NCBI GenBank assembly: GCA_029962745.1
Contig: CM057156.1
Coordinates: 33,300,027-33,364,026, forward strand
Source of the DNA: Echinometra lucunter
Lineage: Eukaryota; Echinodermata; Echinoidea; Camarodonta; Echinometridae
Direction: 5' to 3'
Length of the DNA: 64,000 bases
Shown here: positions 25,598 through 35,984 of the stretch, one piece after another
How the letters are laid out: each line of letters opens with the position of its first letter
Numbering within the stretch: position 1 is the stretch's first letter
Translations under genes and position numbers: made by a program
The notes under the pieces: model-generated
The model's input: only the letters and a program-made list of their open reading frames with translations
What the model was told of the DNA's origin: nothing
Database searches by the model: none

Positions 25598-26019
25598 CCT
25601 TAAATCTGCTCTCATTATCCAGTTAAACCGGACACATCAGATTTCCTGATTGGCAAACAAAAATCTTAATATCCTTTTTTCTTCATTTAAGTTTTAGATT
25701 TTGTCAAAATTATTGTATATTATTATATCCTTTGGTAAGATATGAATCTACATTTGCCACTCTTCACCCAGGTGTTAAGTTGGTACGTGGTAGGATACGA
25801 AAGTCATTGTGGTTTGTTTAGCATTGTGAACATCTGCAAAAGGTGCCTGGCTGGAATGCTCCCCAGGAAATTGAGAAGGTGCATACATTGTGTGCGGGAA
25901 AGCCTGAATCTGGGGTAACAGTATTTCTGTATAATGCTTAGAGACATCAGGAATGTATTAGGCACTATAAACATCCATGATATTAGGATTATTTCTTCAA
26001 GATGTGGATGTTTCGTTTC

Positions 26020-26480
26020 TTTTTATTTATTCGTTTATTCATTCAATTCAGATAAAAAGGTATGTACGTATGTACAATGAATACAATGCATACAAGAATT
26101 ATTTACATCATAACATTATAAGTATTAAAATGAAATATTGCCTTTGTTAGAAATTAATGTTGAATGAACAGAGAACTTGGAAAAAAGGCACAGAGGCCTT
26201 ATAGGCATATTTAAAGAGTTAAAGTAACATAAAATAAGACACATCAAAACACATGATAAAGAAATAGGAAGATCAAAGAACTAATATTTAACAAGAGGAA
26301 CCTTTTAAGAGATTTTAAAAAATAATCTTAAGTTCTTGCATGAGTGTATGTTACGTGGTATGGAATTCCAAACAATTGGAAAGCTAAAGCGGAGAGATTT
26401 TTTGGTGAAGGTTGAATTCACTTTAAATAAATGCAAATCATTATTTGTGGTTGTTTAGCATTAGGATGTGTAAGATTCAG
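26020..26480 (-). mobile_element. Decayed 3' end of a non-LTR retrotransposon
   Basis: On the minus strand, around 26440-26290, a frame reads STFTKKSLRFSFPIVWNSIP then RNIHSCKNLRLFFKIS before a stop. A pattern of F-P-x-x-W-N-S-I/L-P followed by L-x-x-F-K marks the C-terminus of CR1/L2-like reverse transcriptases. Downstream on that strand the sequence becomes AT-rich with a gaat/aaat-like tail near 26020. Only the end remains; it is not functional. Confidence 0.4.
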
Positions 26481-27284
26481 TACAAAAAATGCAAGCATCT
26501 CCATTAAACTGGGGAAGTTCAGCACAAATGTCGCAGGAAAAATGGTGAAAAAAGTACCAAAATGGATGAAAAGAGAGAAGCAAAATGGGAAGAATTCGCA
26601 GACAAACCTAGTGACCCATCATGTTTATTGCAGTGTGTAAATTGACATTTTCTTGAGGCTCAAAGTACGTCACAATGCAGTCAAGAGATCAGGAATTTTT
26701 TCCCCTCTTTACTTTTATCATTTTTTCCTCTGTTGCTATCCCAGTCCCTCCTTTCTGCCTTCTCATCTTTTGCATGTAGCTGGGAGGAAAGGGGAAAGTG
26801 ATGTAAAGTTAGGGAGATAAGATCAAAATTTGGTCGTGCGGTCTTCAGCTTCTTGCTTGTGCATAGCATGTTTTCATGAAAGGCGTCATATATCTTGTCT
26901 CAGTTCGTCAGCTATTCTTGTTAGAGATGATATCACAAGACTTAATGTATGATATGGACGGAATTCTTAGTTATTCCTGTATATAACTTTGAAGGTTCAT
27001 GGGTGGATTTTGTCCTGTTTGATTATTTTTGTTCCTATTTTTAGTGCAAGAGGACCTCTTAAAATCTTCATTTTCTTATAAAAGGACATGGATAGGAATT
27101 GCATTACATGTAGTACGTTAATCATTATCTCGCAATACTACATTTAAACTCAATTTACTCAAGAATGTATTCAATTTCTGTTACATAGTGTTTATATAAG
27201 CAATGTAAATTTGTGATGGTTCGGTTTGTTTCCAATTAAAACACCTGTAATTGATTGTATTAAAAGAAAGATAACAGTGGTTTC

Positions 27285-28111
27285 TAAATAGTGGACCATA
27301 TGTGGACCTTGTGTCTATGTAGTAGACCATCATATGAGGACCTTGCGTCTCAATAGTGGACCATATGAGGACCTTGTGTCTCAATTGTGGACCATATGAG
27401 GACCTTGTGTCTGGATAGTGGACCATATGAGGACCTTGTGTCTGGATAGTGGACCATACAAAGACCTTGTGTCTATGTAGTGGACCATGATATGAGGACC
27501 TTGTGTCTCAGTAGTGGACCATATGAGGACCTTGTGTCTGGATAGTGGACCATATGAAGGCCTTGTGTCTCAATAGTGAACCATATGAGGACTTTGTGTC
27601 TCGATAGTGGACCATAATACGAGGACCTTGTGTCTCAATAGTGGACCATATGAGGACCTTGTGTCTATATAGTGGACCATGATATGAGGACCTTGTGTCT
27701 CAGTAGTGGACCATAATATAAGGACCTTGTGTCTCGATAGTGAATCATATGAGGACTTTGTGTCTCAATAGTGGACCATAATATGAGGACCTTGTGTCTC
27801 AGTAGTGGACCATATGAGGACCTTGTGTGTCTCGATAGTGGACCATATGAGGACCTTGTGTCTCAATAGTGGACCATATGAGGACCTTGTGTCTCAATAG
27901 TGGACCAAATGAGGACCTTGTGTCTCGATAGTGGACCATATGAGGATCTTGTGTCTCGATAGTGGACCATATGAGGACCTTGTGTCTCAATAGTGGACCA
28001 TATGAGGACCTTGTGTCTCGATAGTGGACCATATGAGGACCTTGTGTCACGATAGTGGACCATATGAGGACCTTGTGTCACGATAGTGGACCATATGAGG
28101 ACCTTGTGTCT
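27285..28111 (+). repeat. 31-bp minisatellite, about 26 copies
   Basis: The unit is ggaccatatgaggaccttgt followed by gtctcaatagt. Variants include insertions in the ccatatgagg part (ccataatatgagg, ccatgatatgagg) and tctcaatagt/tctcgatagt/tctggatagt/tctatgtagt alternatives, some recurring at two or three unit spacing. Because 31 is not divisible by three, all minus-strand frames read through as TRSSYGP/HKVLIWST/TQGPHMVHY; these are not genes. Confidence 0.95.
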
Positions 28112-28151
28112 TAGTGCCCAGTGCTCAGGAATCAGGAGCATATCGTCTGTT

Positions 28152-28210
28152 CAGAGCCAGAAGGGCATTAACTCATATCATTTTATACAGGCTTAATACC
28201 ATTCTGGCTC
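28152..28210. repeat. Short palindromic dispersed repeat, copy 2
   Basis: Begins gagccagaagggcattaact, contains catatcattttatacagg and ends accattctggctc. It matches the element at 14506-14562 read on the other strand, and directly abuts the end of the 31-bp minisatellite. Confidence 0.6.
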
Positions 28211-29807
28211 CAAACAGATAATATCCTTTCAAGGAAATTTCTACTTAACCTGGTTTACTGTGCTTTGCTATGCTACAGGTTTAGTAACAGACTTATCTCC
28301 TGCAGTAAACAGTGAACAGTTGCAGGTACCATTGAAAACCTCATATCATTGGTAAAATGTGAAGAGATTGAACACCTCCTGTAGTTGTCTTTGAAAACAA
28401 TCCTACCATAAAACAGAATCAGTCACAATACATTCTTGCAAATGTTATGACTGAATAACTGATAATCAGATCTCTTTCTGCTCTTAAATGTTTTTTTTAT
28501 AGTGTCAGATGAAGAATTAGGCCCCTTGACATAAAATCAACACAAAAATTAAATCTGTTATTTCTGATTTAATCAGGAAGAGAGAAGACATGTTCATGAA
28601 TTCATAGTTGATAGTGTGAAATGTACAGTTAGAGATGTCCAAAATGTCTAATCCCAACATGAGATATATCACATTTGTGGTGTAAAGGGGGGGGGGGGGG
28701 ACAAAGTATTACTTCTGTAAGGTAAGACTGAACTACTGAAATATTGTAATACCTAAATTGCTCTCTACAAGATGTGAATGCACTTTGAGTAAATGTCCTC
28801 TCAAGCCTATTCCCTTAGTAATATTCATCAATTTGAAGATCTCATTAAGGTTTTTTTATTTATCTATTTTTTTCAGGGGGGGGGGGGGGGGGGGGGGGGG
28901 GAATGATGATTATGTTTTTCTTTTTATATGATTTATATGAATTTTCCAGTTTAGTCCCATGTAAATTACTGCATGTAGAACCACTTTTCTACTAGTTGAT
29001 TACTTGAATTCATACACATTCTGATTACTTTAACAGTTGGGTAAAATCAGCAACTTACGAGTAGATATGGCGTTCATTATTTGTGATAAACATGGTGGTT
29101 ATTTAATGATTTACTAAAATTTCAAAGATGGAAATCCAGCAGTGTTAATATGCAGAGATGGAGCAACTGCTGTTTGGCAGAAAAATGCTGCCACTTGAGT
29201 GAAAATGTCAAGGCAATCATGTTTCCCTACTCAATACAATTTTTGATAAAAAGGATTTTTATTCATGTTAGGGACAACTGAGTTTTCTTGACCTTCATAT
29301 TGCATTTGGTGTGTTCTCAAGATCAGAATTATGTGTAAGATTTAAAACACCATTTTCATATATTTTCAATACCAACTTATCATCTTTTGTGAGATGGTAT
29401 TGCGTTTCCTCATATTCTTGATACAGAGTCAAATTCTTTGTGATTGTAAGCATACAATACATTATATATTTATTATATTGTCTAAGATGGTTCAAGCAGA
29501 CCTTGACTTAAAAAATAGTAATTTATGCTTCTTTACTCTCTCATCAGTATGATATTACAGAAAAATGGGTGAAAATACAACATATTGGCAATTTATATGT
29601 CTGCTTCTTCTTTCAGTTGTTGGTATATTCCTTCAGAAGTAACATTTAGAGAATCTTTGTTTGAGACTGACTTTTCTTCTTTGCTTCATCCCAAGTCTGA
29701 TCAAGAAACATTAGCCTGTGGCTGTTTCTTCAACTGGAAAACGTTTGGTTTTTGGTTGATGCAAGGTTTTCTTCGCCCATATACATATGCATGGTGTTCC
29801 CCGGCAG
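28211..29807. other. Intron 1, last part: no gene seen
   Basis: AT-rich intron with two pure G runs, about 15 G at 28687-28701 and 26 G at 28876-28901, the second directly after a T-rich ttttttcag that superficially resembles a splice acceptor. Nothing else was recognised before exon 2. Confidence 0.5.
28876..28901 (+). repeat. G26 homopolymer
   Basis: Uninterrupted G run after a T-rich stretch ending in tttcag. Similar long runs occur at 2246, 28687, 40513, 48482 and 54316. Confidence 0.9.
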
Positions 29808-29843
29808 ACGAACGACGGCTCAAACCGCCTAAGGGATGGCAAG
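29808..29843 (+). CDS. Exon 2: 36-nt microexon (phase 1-1)
   Basis: A GC-rich island in AT-rich intron, bounded by ttccccggcag and AAG/gtgtat. Read in phase 1 it gives D-ERRLKPPKGWQ-G, joining exon 1 (G of a split codon) to exon 3 without a frame change. Because its length is a multiple of three and its phases are symmetric it can be skipped freely, as is common for microexons. No domain is expected in 12 residues; they are basic and proline-containing. Confidence 0.5.
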
Positions 29844-32147
29844 GTGTATGTACGCTTCACTGAAATACGGCTTGTGCCTTTCATTAAGGATGTGTGGCAT
29901 TTGCATCTTTTCCCTCTTTTGCTTCGTTTGTTTGGTTCATCCCATTTGAATAGCGAACTCTGGTGGTTCAGAATTCAATTAAAGGTATTTGCAGGGGCCA
30001 ACTATTCTCCTCTGCATTATTTCATTGGCATTGCTTTTGTGTTGTCGTACACATAAGGTTTGAGTTTAGGAAGGTTGGCACATGCAGTTTTTAAATTAAT
30101 TTTTGAAGAATTGGAATAAAGCAGGTTCTTGTCTGTAGTTGTGAATATTTGTAAGATACAACACATATTCTGCTTTGTGGTAAGGTAGTATTACTGTAAA
30201 AGAGATTCTCTACATTCATATTTAGCATCTTGATGAAAGTTTGAAAAAAATCTGTTACAATGAACACCAGAATTCAGTGTTATGTGTAGTACATTAGTCC
30301 CTTGATACTGCTAGTACAGTATACAGTGAGTTCACCCTCTGTATGTTGCATTAGACCGTTGATTATTGATTATCAGAAAATTTCTCTTTAAAAATGGACA
30401 TTCTCAACTTTTCAGCAAGTAAGAATTTTTCTTTTATCCCCTCTCTCCCTCTCTTATCTTCTCCTTGTCATTTTCAATTAGACATGCCTCTTTTAAATAT
30501 TTCTTGGGAATGAATATCCTTTCTCTCCTTTCCTTTCATTTCTCACTAGATATTTCTTTATTTCTTCCTCCATGTCCTCTCTCTTCAGCAGTCTCATTTT
30601 TGTTCTCTCCCTCTTTCCCATTCTTTCTTTTTCACTCTCTCTTTCTCTTTTAAACAATTTCTTTCTCTTTGGAGCTCCTTCCTAATTGTTTCAGAGAATG
30701 TTTAATCTGCCTTCCTTTTTTCCAAAGCCTTTACTTCTTTTCTCTTTGTGTTGGCTGTCCCAATCTGTTGCTTGACCAAGCTGTAATTCAATTCCACAGA
30801 GCACCACGTTGCTTGGCATCAAGACATTCATGACAATCTTGGTCCCACCGAGAATCAATCTCAGCCGCCCGCATCTATTCTTGGATAGCTAGGAGCTTCA
30901 TAAATTCTGTTCCATCTACAAAATTAATCTGATTCTGCAGAGGAACGTACTTGTAGATCACTTGGGTTGTGGATAGACAGAGTAAACCAAGAGATATAAA
31001 AAGAAAGGTTGGATACATGGGGATTTCAGTGCTTGCTTTCTGAGAAACATTTAGGTTCCCTGTTTCCATTAGCCCAAGTCGATCAGTCGGTAGGTATCAT
31101 ATGAAGTTGAGTCAATCTTGACTGGCAAACTTTCCTTCTCAAATTTGCCGTATAGTGGTTGGGTTATTTCACTGAGTGGTCCTAGTTTTCATAGGATGAT
31201 AGCATCACCTAACAAACATGTTCCAAGTGCAACATTGAGCCCACTATGTGTCTTTTCACTGTGAATTGGCCCATGATAATAATAACTGGACTGATTTCTT
31301 CTGATCAGAATGAACAGGATGACATGAAATCTTTTGCTCATAAGAACTGTCCTTATGTCATATATCAAGCTCAGTCACAATCCACTAGGTTTGGATAGTT
31401 CCAAGTCACAGTGGGAGATTTGTAACTTCAGTCATATGGAAACATCTGTCATGGAGAGTTGTGTTTCACTTAAATGTCATTAGCTCAAAATAAAAAGAAG
31501 TTTCAATGCCCACGCAGGCTATTAATAGCACGTGGGTGGCCAGACTTGAACAAATAGCATTCTCACATTTTTCTCTGTATTTGAAGATCTAAGAACTTAT
31601 CTTTTCTATCTTTCTTCTTCTTCTCTCTTTTTTTCATGGACATTGGCAATTTACAGATAAAGCTTTTCTTCCAAAGCACATTTATTCAAATGTTCTTAAA
31701 TCCACTTTGTGCATTCATAAACATGACTTCTCGATGCACTTTCTTGAACAATGTTTGATTGCTTTTTGCTCATTATAAAGTTTGTGTTCTCTTACCATGA
31801 ATCTGTTTTGATATTTCATGCATCTTCTTTTTTCTCTCTCAGTTTTTTTCTTTTTATTTTCCTCTTTTTATTTTCCTCTGTCCTAATCCAAAAGCATGAC
31901 CAGCCAATTGGTTGTATTTACATGCTCTCTCCATCCTTTATTTATTCTGCCCCATTCTCCCCTTCTCTCTCTCTCTATCTCTATCTCTCTTTCATTTCTC
32001 TCTCCTCTATTTATCTCTCTCTCTGTCTTTCATTCTCTTTCTCCTTATATGTTACAGTATGACTATGTCCCTTTCCTTCCTTTATTCTCAACTCTTTTTA
32101 CTCATTCTCAGTCTCTCTGTCTCTGTCTCTGTCTCTGTCTCTCTCTG

Positions 32148-32192
<45 letters not shown>

Positions 32193-33044
32193 ATATTCTC
32201 TTGTTCCCTCTAAATCCCTCCATTTCTGTATCTCTCCACTGCATTGTGTCAGTGATGGTTTATCAGTTTGTATTTATCTGTCAGATCAAATAAATTATTT
32301 CTTGGAATCAGCTACCGTTACATTGGTTGTATTCATAATAAATGAGTTCACATCAGGCTTAGATGTACCTGCTATACTGACTTTTATTTTGATTGGTTTT
32401 TTTTTTCACAGAACTTCCACTGCACTTTGTTTTACCATGCTTAAAGGATTTTTGTTCATCTCTTCTTTGTCACCTTTCTTTGTCACAATGCAGTATTATG
32501 TTAATCCTATTTAATGAATGAAATAAAAATGATAGAAATTATATGTCTGCTGTTTTCATGTATTTATGAATTGTGTTTTCCATGTACTGTAGACATGGGA
32601 TATTTCATGGTGTGGAAATTTTTGCGCATTTCGCGTGGCACGACGCTTGCTGAAGAATAGGTCATGCAAAATATTTTGTTTTTTTTTACACTTGAATACA
32701 GTTCCTAACTGTTCATGAAAATTGAAGATGCAATATAGTGTTTAACCCGGCTTAGCGCGAAAAGATTAATTGCACAAAAATATCAACTTCTACAGTAATA
32801 TTCAGTTCATAATTGCTTTCATTTGTAATCAGTAATAGACAGGCATGGTTTGATATTGAAAATTGTGGAATTTCTTTACAAATAGAATATATATTTTCTG
32901 GATTTTGGATGGTTCTTTGGATGGTACATGTACAATGCTCCTGCAGATTGATTGTTTTCTGTTTAAAAATCTGTCAGGTTTTTTTTTTATATGGGGAAAT
33001 AAGAGAACAAAATTTATATTTAATTTCCTTTATATTTTTTACAG
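29844..33044. other. Intron 2: pyrimidine-rich tracts, no gene
   Basis: AT-rich, with T/C-rich stretches at 30430-30660 and 31810-32230, the latter containing a (TC)n core. A short CpG-containing stretch lies near 32625-32645 (tttcgcgtggcacgacgc). Ser/Leu-rich open frames here follow from the pyrimidine repeats. Confidence 0.5.
32111..32188. repeat. (TC)n / (TCTG)n microsatellite
   Basis: TCTCTG units pass into about 15 pure TC units near 32155-32188. Confidence 0.9.
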
Positions 33045-33483
33045 GGTGGAAGCAGAAGATGCCTTCGCATCCTGGTGCAGTGAACCACAGCGATGATGAT
33101 GAGGACGATGATGACCTGGATGACCCAGGTCGTGGCAGCAGCATTACCTCCCCCCTCAGCCCCAAGACACCTCCTATCCAGATCCAGGTCAATGATATCA
33201 GCCTGGATACCGGTGCTGGTGGTGGTGGCATGGAGGGGAACATGGGCGGGGCAGTCATCATCCCTACCATCCCCAGCCATCATGTGGTGATACCCCTGGC
33301 ACCCATCGCTACCACCCCAGAGGATAGCTCACCGGAGGACATGGACGGTGATGGGACCGGTAGTATCCTGGGGGATACTGTAGATAAGGAGAAGACCAGG
33401 AGGTATAGCTGGGGACCAGAGCCTGATGATTCCCTAAGAGCAGAAGGGGAAGAAGGTGGATCTCTTTCAGCTGCTTCCAGAAG
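33045..33483 (+). CDS. Exon 3: acidic and Gly/Pro-rich region
   Basis: Acceptor tatattttttacag and donor AGAAG/gtaaaa flank 439 nt that are markedly more GC-rich than both introns. Phase 1 in, phase 2 out. It encodes an acidic patch (DDDEDDDDLDDPG, about residues 168-180), a Ser/Pro segment (SSITSPLSPKTPP), a Gly/Met run, an Ile/Pro-rich hydrophobic stretch (IIPTIPSHHVVIPLAPIA) and a basic kinase-type site RRYS at about 274-277. An in-frame ATG at 33059 could serve a transcript starting just upstream, because the frame continues open to 32813. The segment looks disordered; no known fold is recognised. Confidence 0.8.
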
Positions 33484-34667
33484 GTAAAATCTTATTAGTT
33501 AATGATGGACGTTGTATTGGCACACCAAGGTTATTGGAAATGATGGAAAAAAAAGTAGTCTTTGCAGTCTGGATGATATGAAAGCAGTGTAATAGAAGAT
33601 TTTACTCTAGCCTTCAAAGGCAGACTTGTGGTGCTTATTATTTCATTCGATACTTGAGATGTTCATACATGAAGATTTGTTCACATGTCATTTTCATGGT
33701 CCAAAGACTCTCCATGACATGAAAATCTTTGTCTAAAAACAAAGAAGTTTAATGTAAGATACAGTGTGTACTTATTTTGTATTGGTGATCATCATTTTAT
33801 TACTACCAGACCCCTAAACATACCTTAAAAACTGCTGAAACAGTGAAATAAATCATACTACAACATTAGTTTCACCAAATAATTACCCTACTTTTTTGTA
33901 TTAGAAGCTTTTACTACACTTCCTCAGGGTGCATTTCTGCAAAGTGGAATTTTTGCATTATAGAGATTATTAAAATATAGGGATAAGCAAGATTGTTTCA
34001 TTTACTTAAACACGAACCCTACTCTCATACCGACCTGCTTCTGATCTGAACCTTCGTGCTGTGTTGTTGGGGAAAGAGAAATATCAGACACTATGCATCA
34101 AACTGGCATTAGGGAACCGACGGGTTAATTGGGGGAAATCAGCGCAATCGCTTGATTTGATCCACAAACAAGCGTGTGATCAAAATCAATAGCTTGGAAA
34201 TGTCAGAAGATTGTGTGCTGGGGGATCTGATGCACAACAAACATGTCTTAACCTTTTTACTCTCTCTTTGTTTCTCTGTCTCAGTCTCCTTGTCTATGCC
34301 CCTTGAGTGTGTCATGCTCTGTTTACCCCCCCCCCCTCCTTCCTGATTGCTCTACGTGTATGTCTGTCTCTTTTCTTGATCTGTCTGTTTCTCCCCCTCT
34401 CTCTCTTTCTTTCACCCTTGTGTGTTTTTCCTTCTTAATCTCTACTGCTCATTGTCTGTTATTTTCTTTTCATCTCTGTCTCTCTGTCTCTTTCTCCCTC
34501 TTTCTTTTTTCTTTGTTAATCCCTATTGATTGTGTCATTTTCTCTCTCCCTCTCTGCATCAGTCTTATCTCTGCCTGTTTGTCTGTCTCTGTCTTTCTCT
34601 CTCTGTCACCCTTTTTGTTCTTTCTTTATGATGGTCAAAGCATAATGATTTTTTTTTATGTTTGCAG
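33484..34667. other. Intron 3: no gene seen
   Basis: The first half is AT-rich and featureless; 33990-34230 is less AT-rich with a few CpGs and might be a conserved element; 34260-34625 is pyrimidine-rich low-complexity DNA leading to the exon 4 acceptor. Confidence 0.5.
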
Positions 34668-34744
34668 TAAAAGCATGCTTAATTTGGATGCTACTGGGAA
34701 GGAGAGCTATCCAGGAAAGAGTGAACATAGGAGATCAAACCAGG
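34668..34744 (+). CDS. Exon 4: short basic/Ser linker
   Basis: Acceptor tttatgtttgcag and donor CCAGG/gtaatg. Phase 2 in completes AGT (Ser) from exon 3; phase 1 out. It encodes KSMLNLDATGKESYPGKSEH then RRSNQ, 25 full codons. The downstream intron begins only about 40 nt before a large (GAT)n tract. No domain; membership is supported by phase agreement on both sides. Confidence 0.7.
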
Positions 34745-34769
34745 GTAATGATAGTTGATCAGTCATTCT

Positions 34770-34903
34770 CTTTAGAGGATGAGGATGAAGATTATTATGA
34801 TAATATGATGATACTGATGATGCTGATAGTGATGAGTGGTGGTGGTGGTGGTGGTGTTGGTGATGAGGATGATAATGATGATAATAATAGTGAAATAAAG
34901 CAG

Positions 34904-34935
<32 letters not shown>

Positions 34936-35034
34936 CTGGTGGTGGTGGTGGTGGTAATGGTGATGATGATAATGATGCTGCTGCTGATAATTAAGTGGAA
35001 TATAGTGGAATATAGTGATGATGATGATGATGAA

Positions 35035-35071
<37 letters not shown>

Positions 35072-35275
35072 GTGATGATACTGATGATGTTGATGCTGGT
35101 GGTGGTGGTGGTGATAATGATGATGCTGATGATGATGATGGTGATGATACTGATGATGTTGATGCTGGTGGTGGTGGTGATAATGATAATAATAGTGAAA
35201 TATAGTGATGATGATGATGATGATGATGATGATGAGATGATGATGATAATGATAGTGAAATGTAGTGATGATGAT
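34770..35275 (+). repeat. (GAT)n/(GGT)n compound microsatellite in intron 4
   Basis: Long GAT runs alternate with GGT and GCTGGT blocks; a roughly 70-bp block (ggtgatgatactgatgatgt onward) is itself repeated near 35071 and 35140. The acidic, Met-rich or Val-rich open frames on the plus strand are reading frames of the repeat, not genes. Confidence 0.9.
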
Positions 35276-35952
35276 TATGACATATTTGATGAATACTATT
35301 GGTGAAGGGATTCTTGTGGAAACTGCTGTATATAGTATTACTACTGATGTTGCTTCGTAAAAATATCTACAGAGTAAAAGAAAGAAGATTGATGATATTT
35401 TAAATGAAGATACAACATTTTAAAGCAAATGTCTGATGTAACTCAGTTGATCACCTCCAAAGTAAACTTGTAATGCTGCCCTCTCTTGTTAAGTATGGTT
35501 TATGGAAGCTACAATTAGCAGGTTCAGTTGACAAAACTGTATTTCCTTCCTCTCCCTCCCTCTCTCTCTGTCTTTTTCTTTCGCTCTCTGTCTTTCTGTG
35601 TTTCTCTTTCTGTCTCTCTCTTTATAATAATAATAATAGTAACAATAATGTGTCTTGTTTACCCAGGGTAGCCTCTTTGTTTTTTCTCTATCTACCATTC
35701 TCTTACTCTGTGGATTCTTGTCCAAGTGATATTATGGACCTACAAATACCAAAAGCACTTATTTATTTCCTGTATTTTCTTCCCTACTCTGAGTAAATTG
35801 TCCTAGATGAATCTTGTCATATGGAAAAAAGTGATACAAGCATTTTAATGCTGTCTATCATTGATGTATTTCAATACACATTTTGGACACACTCATCAAC
35901 AAATCATTGTTTGCCACTAACATGATATTTTTCATTATTTTTCTCATACCAG
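35276..35952. other. Rest of intron 4: no gene seen
   Basis: AT-rich, with a T/C-rich tract at 35545-35622 ending in an (ATA)n-like stretch (ataataataatag at 35624-35637), then featureless sequence to the exon 5 acceptor. Confidence 0.5.
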
Positions 35953-35984
35953 GCTCAAGAAGAGACTCTGTTGCAGCATTGAAG
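35953..35984 (+). CDS. Exon 5: 32-nt exon carrying an RRDS site
   Basis: Very small exon between tctcataccag and TTGAAG/gtaagg, a near-consensus donor. With phase 1 in it yields G-SRRDSVAALK and leaves phase 0. The RRDSV sequence at residues 330-334 is a textbook basophilic (PKA-type) consensus. The phase fit to exon 4 and exon 6 makes it convincing despite its size. Confidence 0.7.

Noticed and set aside
27799..28141. Minus-strand open frames with repeated HKVLIWSTIETQGPHMVHY
   Set aside because: They arise from the 31-bp minisatellite, which is open in all frames; no start context, splice sites or non-repeat coding sequence.
28860..28876. Acceptor-like ttatctatttttttcag
   Set aside because: It is followed by 26 G residues and no open coding segment or donor.
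31751..32514. Long Ser/Leu-rich plus-strand frames
   Set aside because: Low-complexity pyrimidine DNA; frames overlap in all three phases and have no coding signature.
33056..33058. Tandem acceptor (AAGCAG/AAG) for exon 3 in phase 0
   Set aside because: The upstream acag at 33041-33044 is the first AG after the pyrimidine tract and gives the phase that exons 1 and 2 need.
34903..35305. Asp- or Met-rich open frames
   Set aside because: Reading frames of an intronic (GAT)n/(GGT)n microsatellite directly after exon 4.
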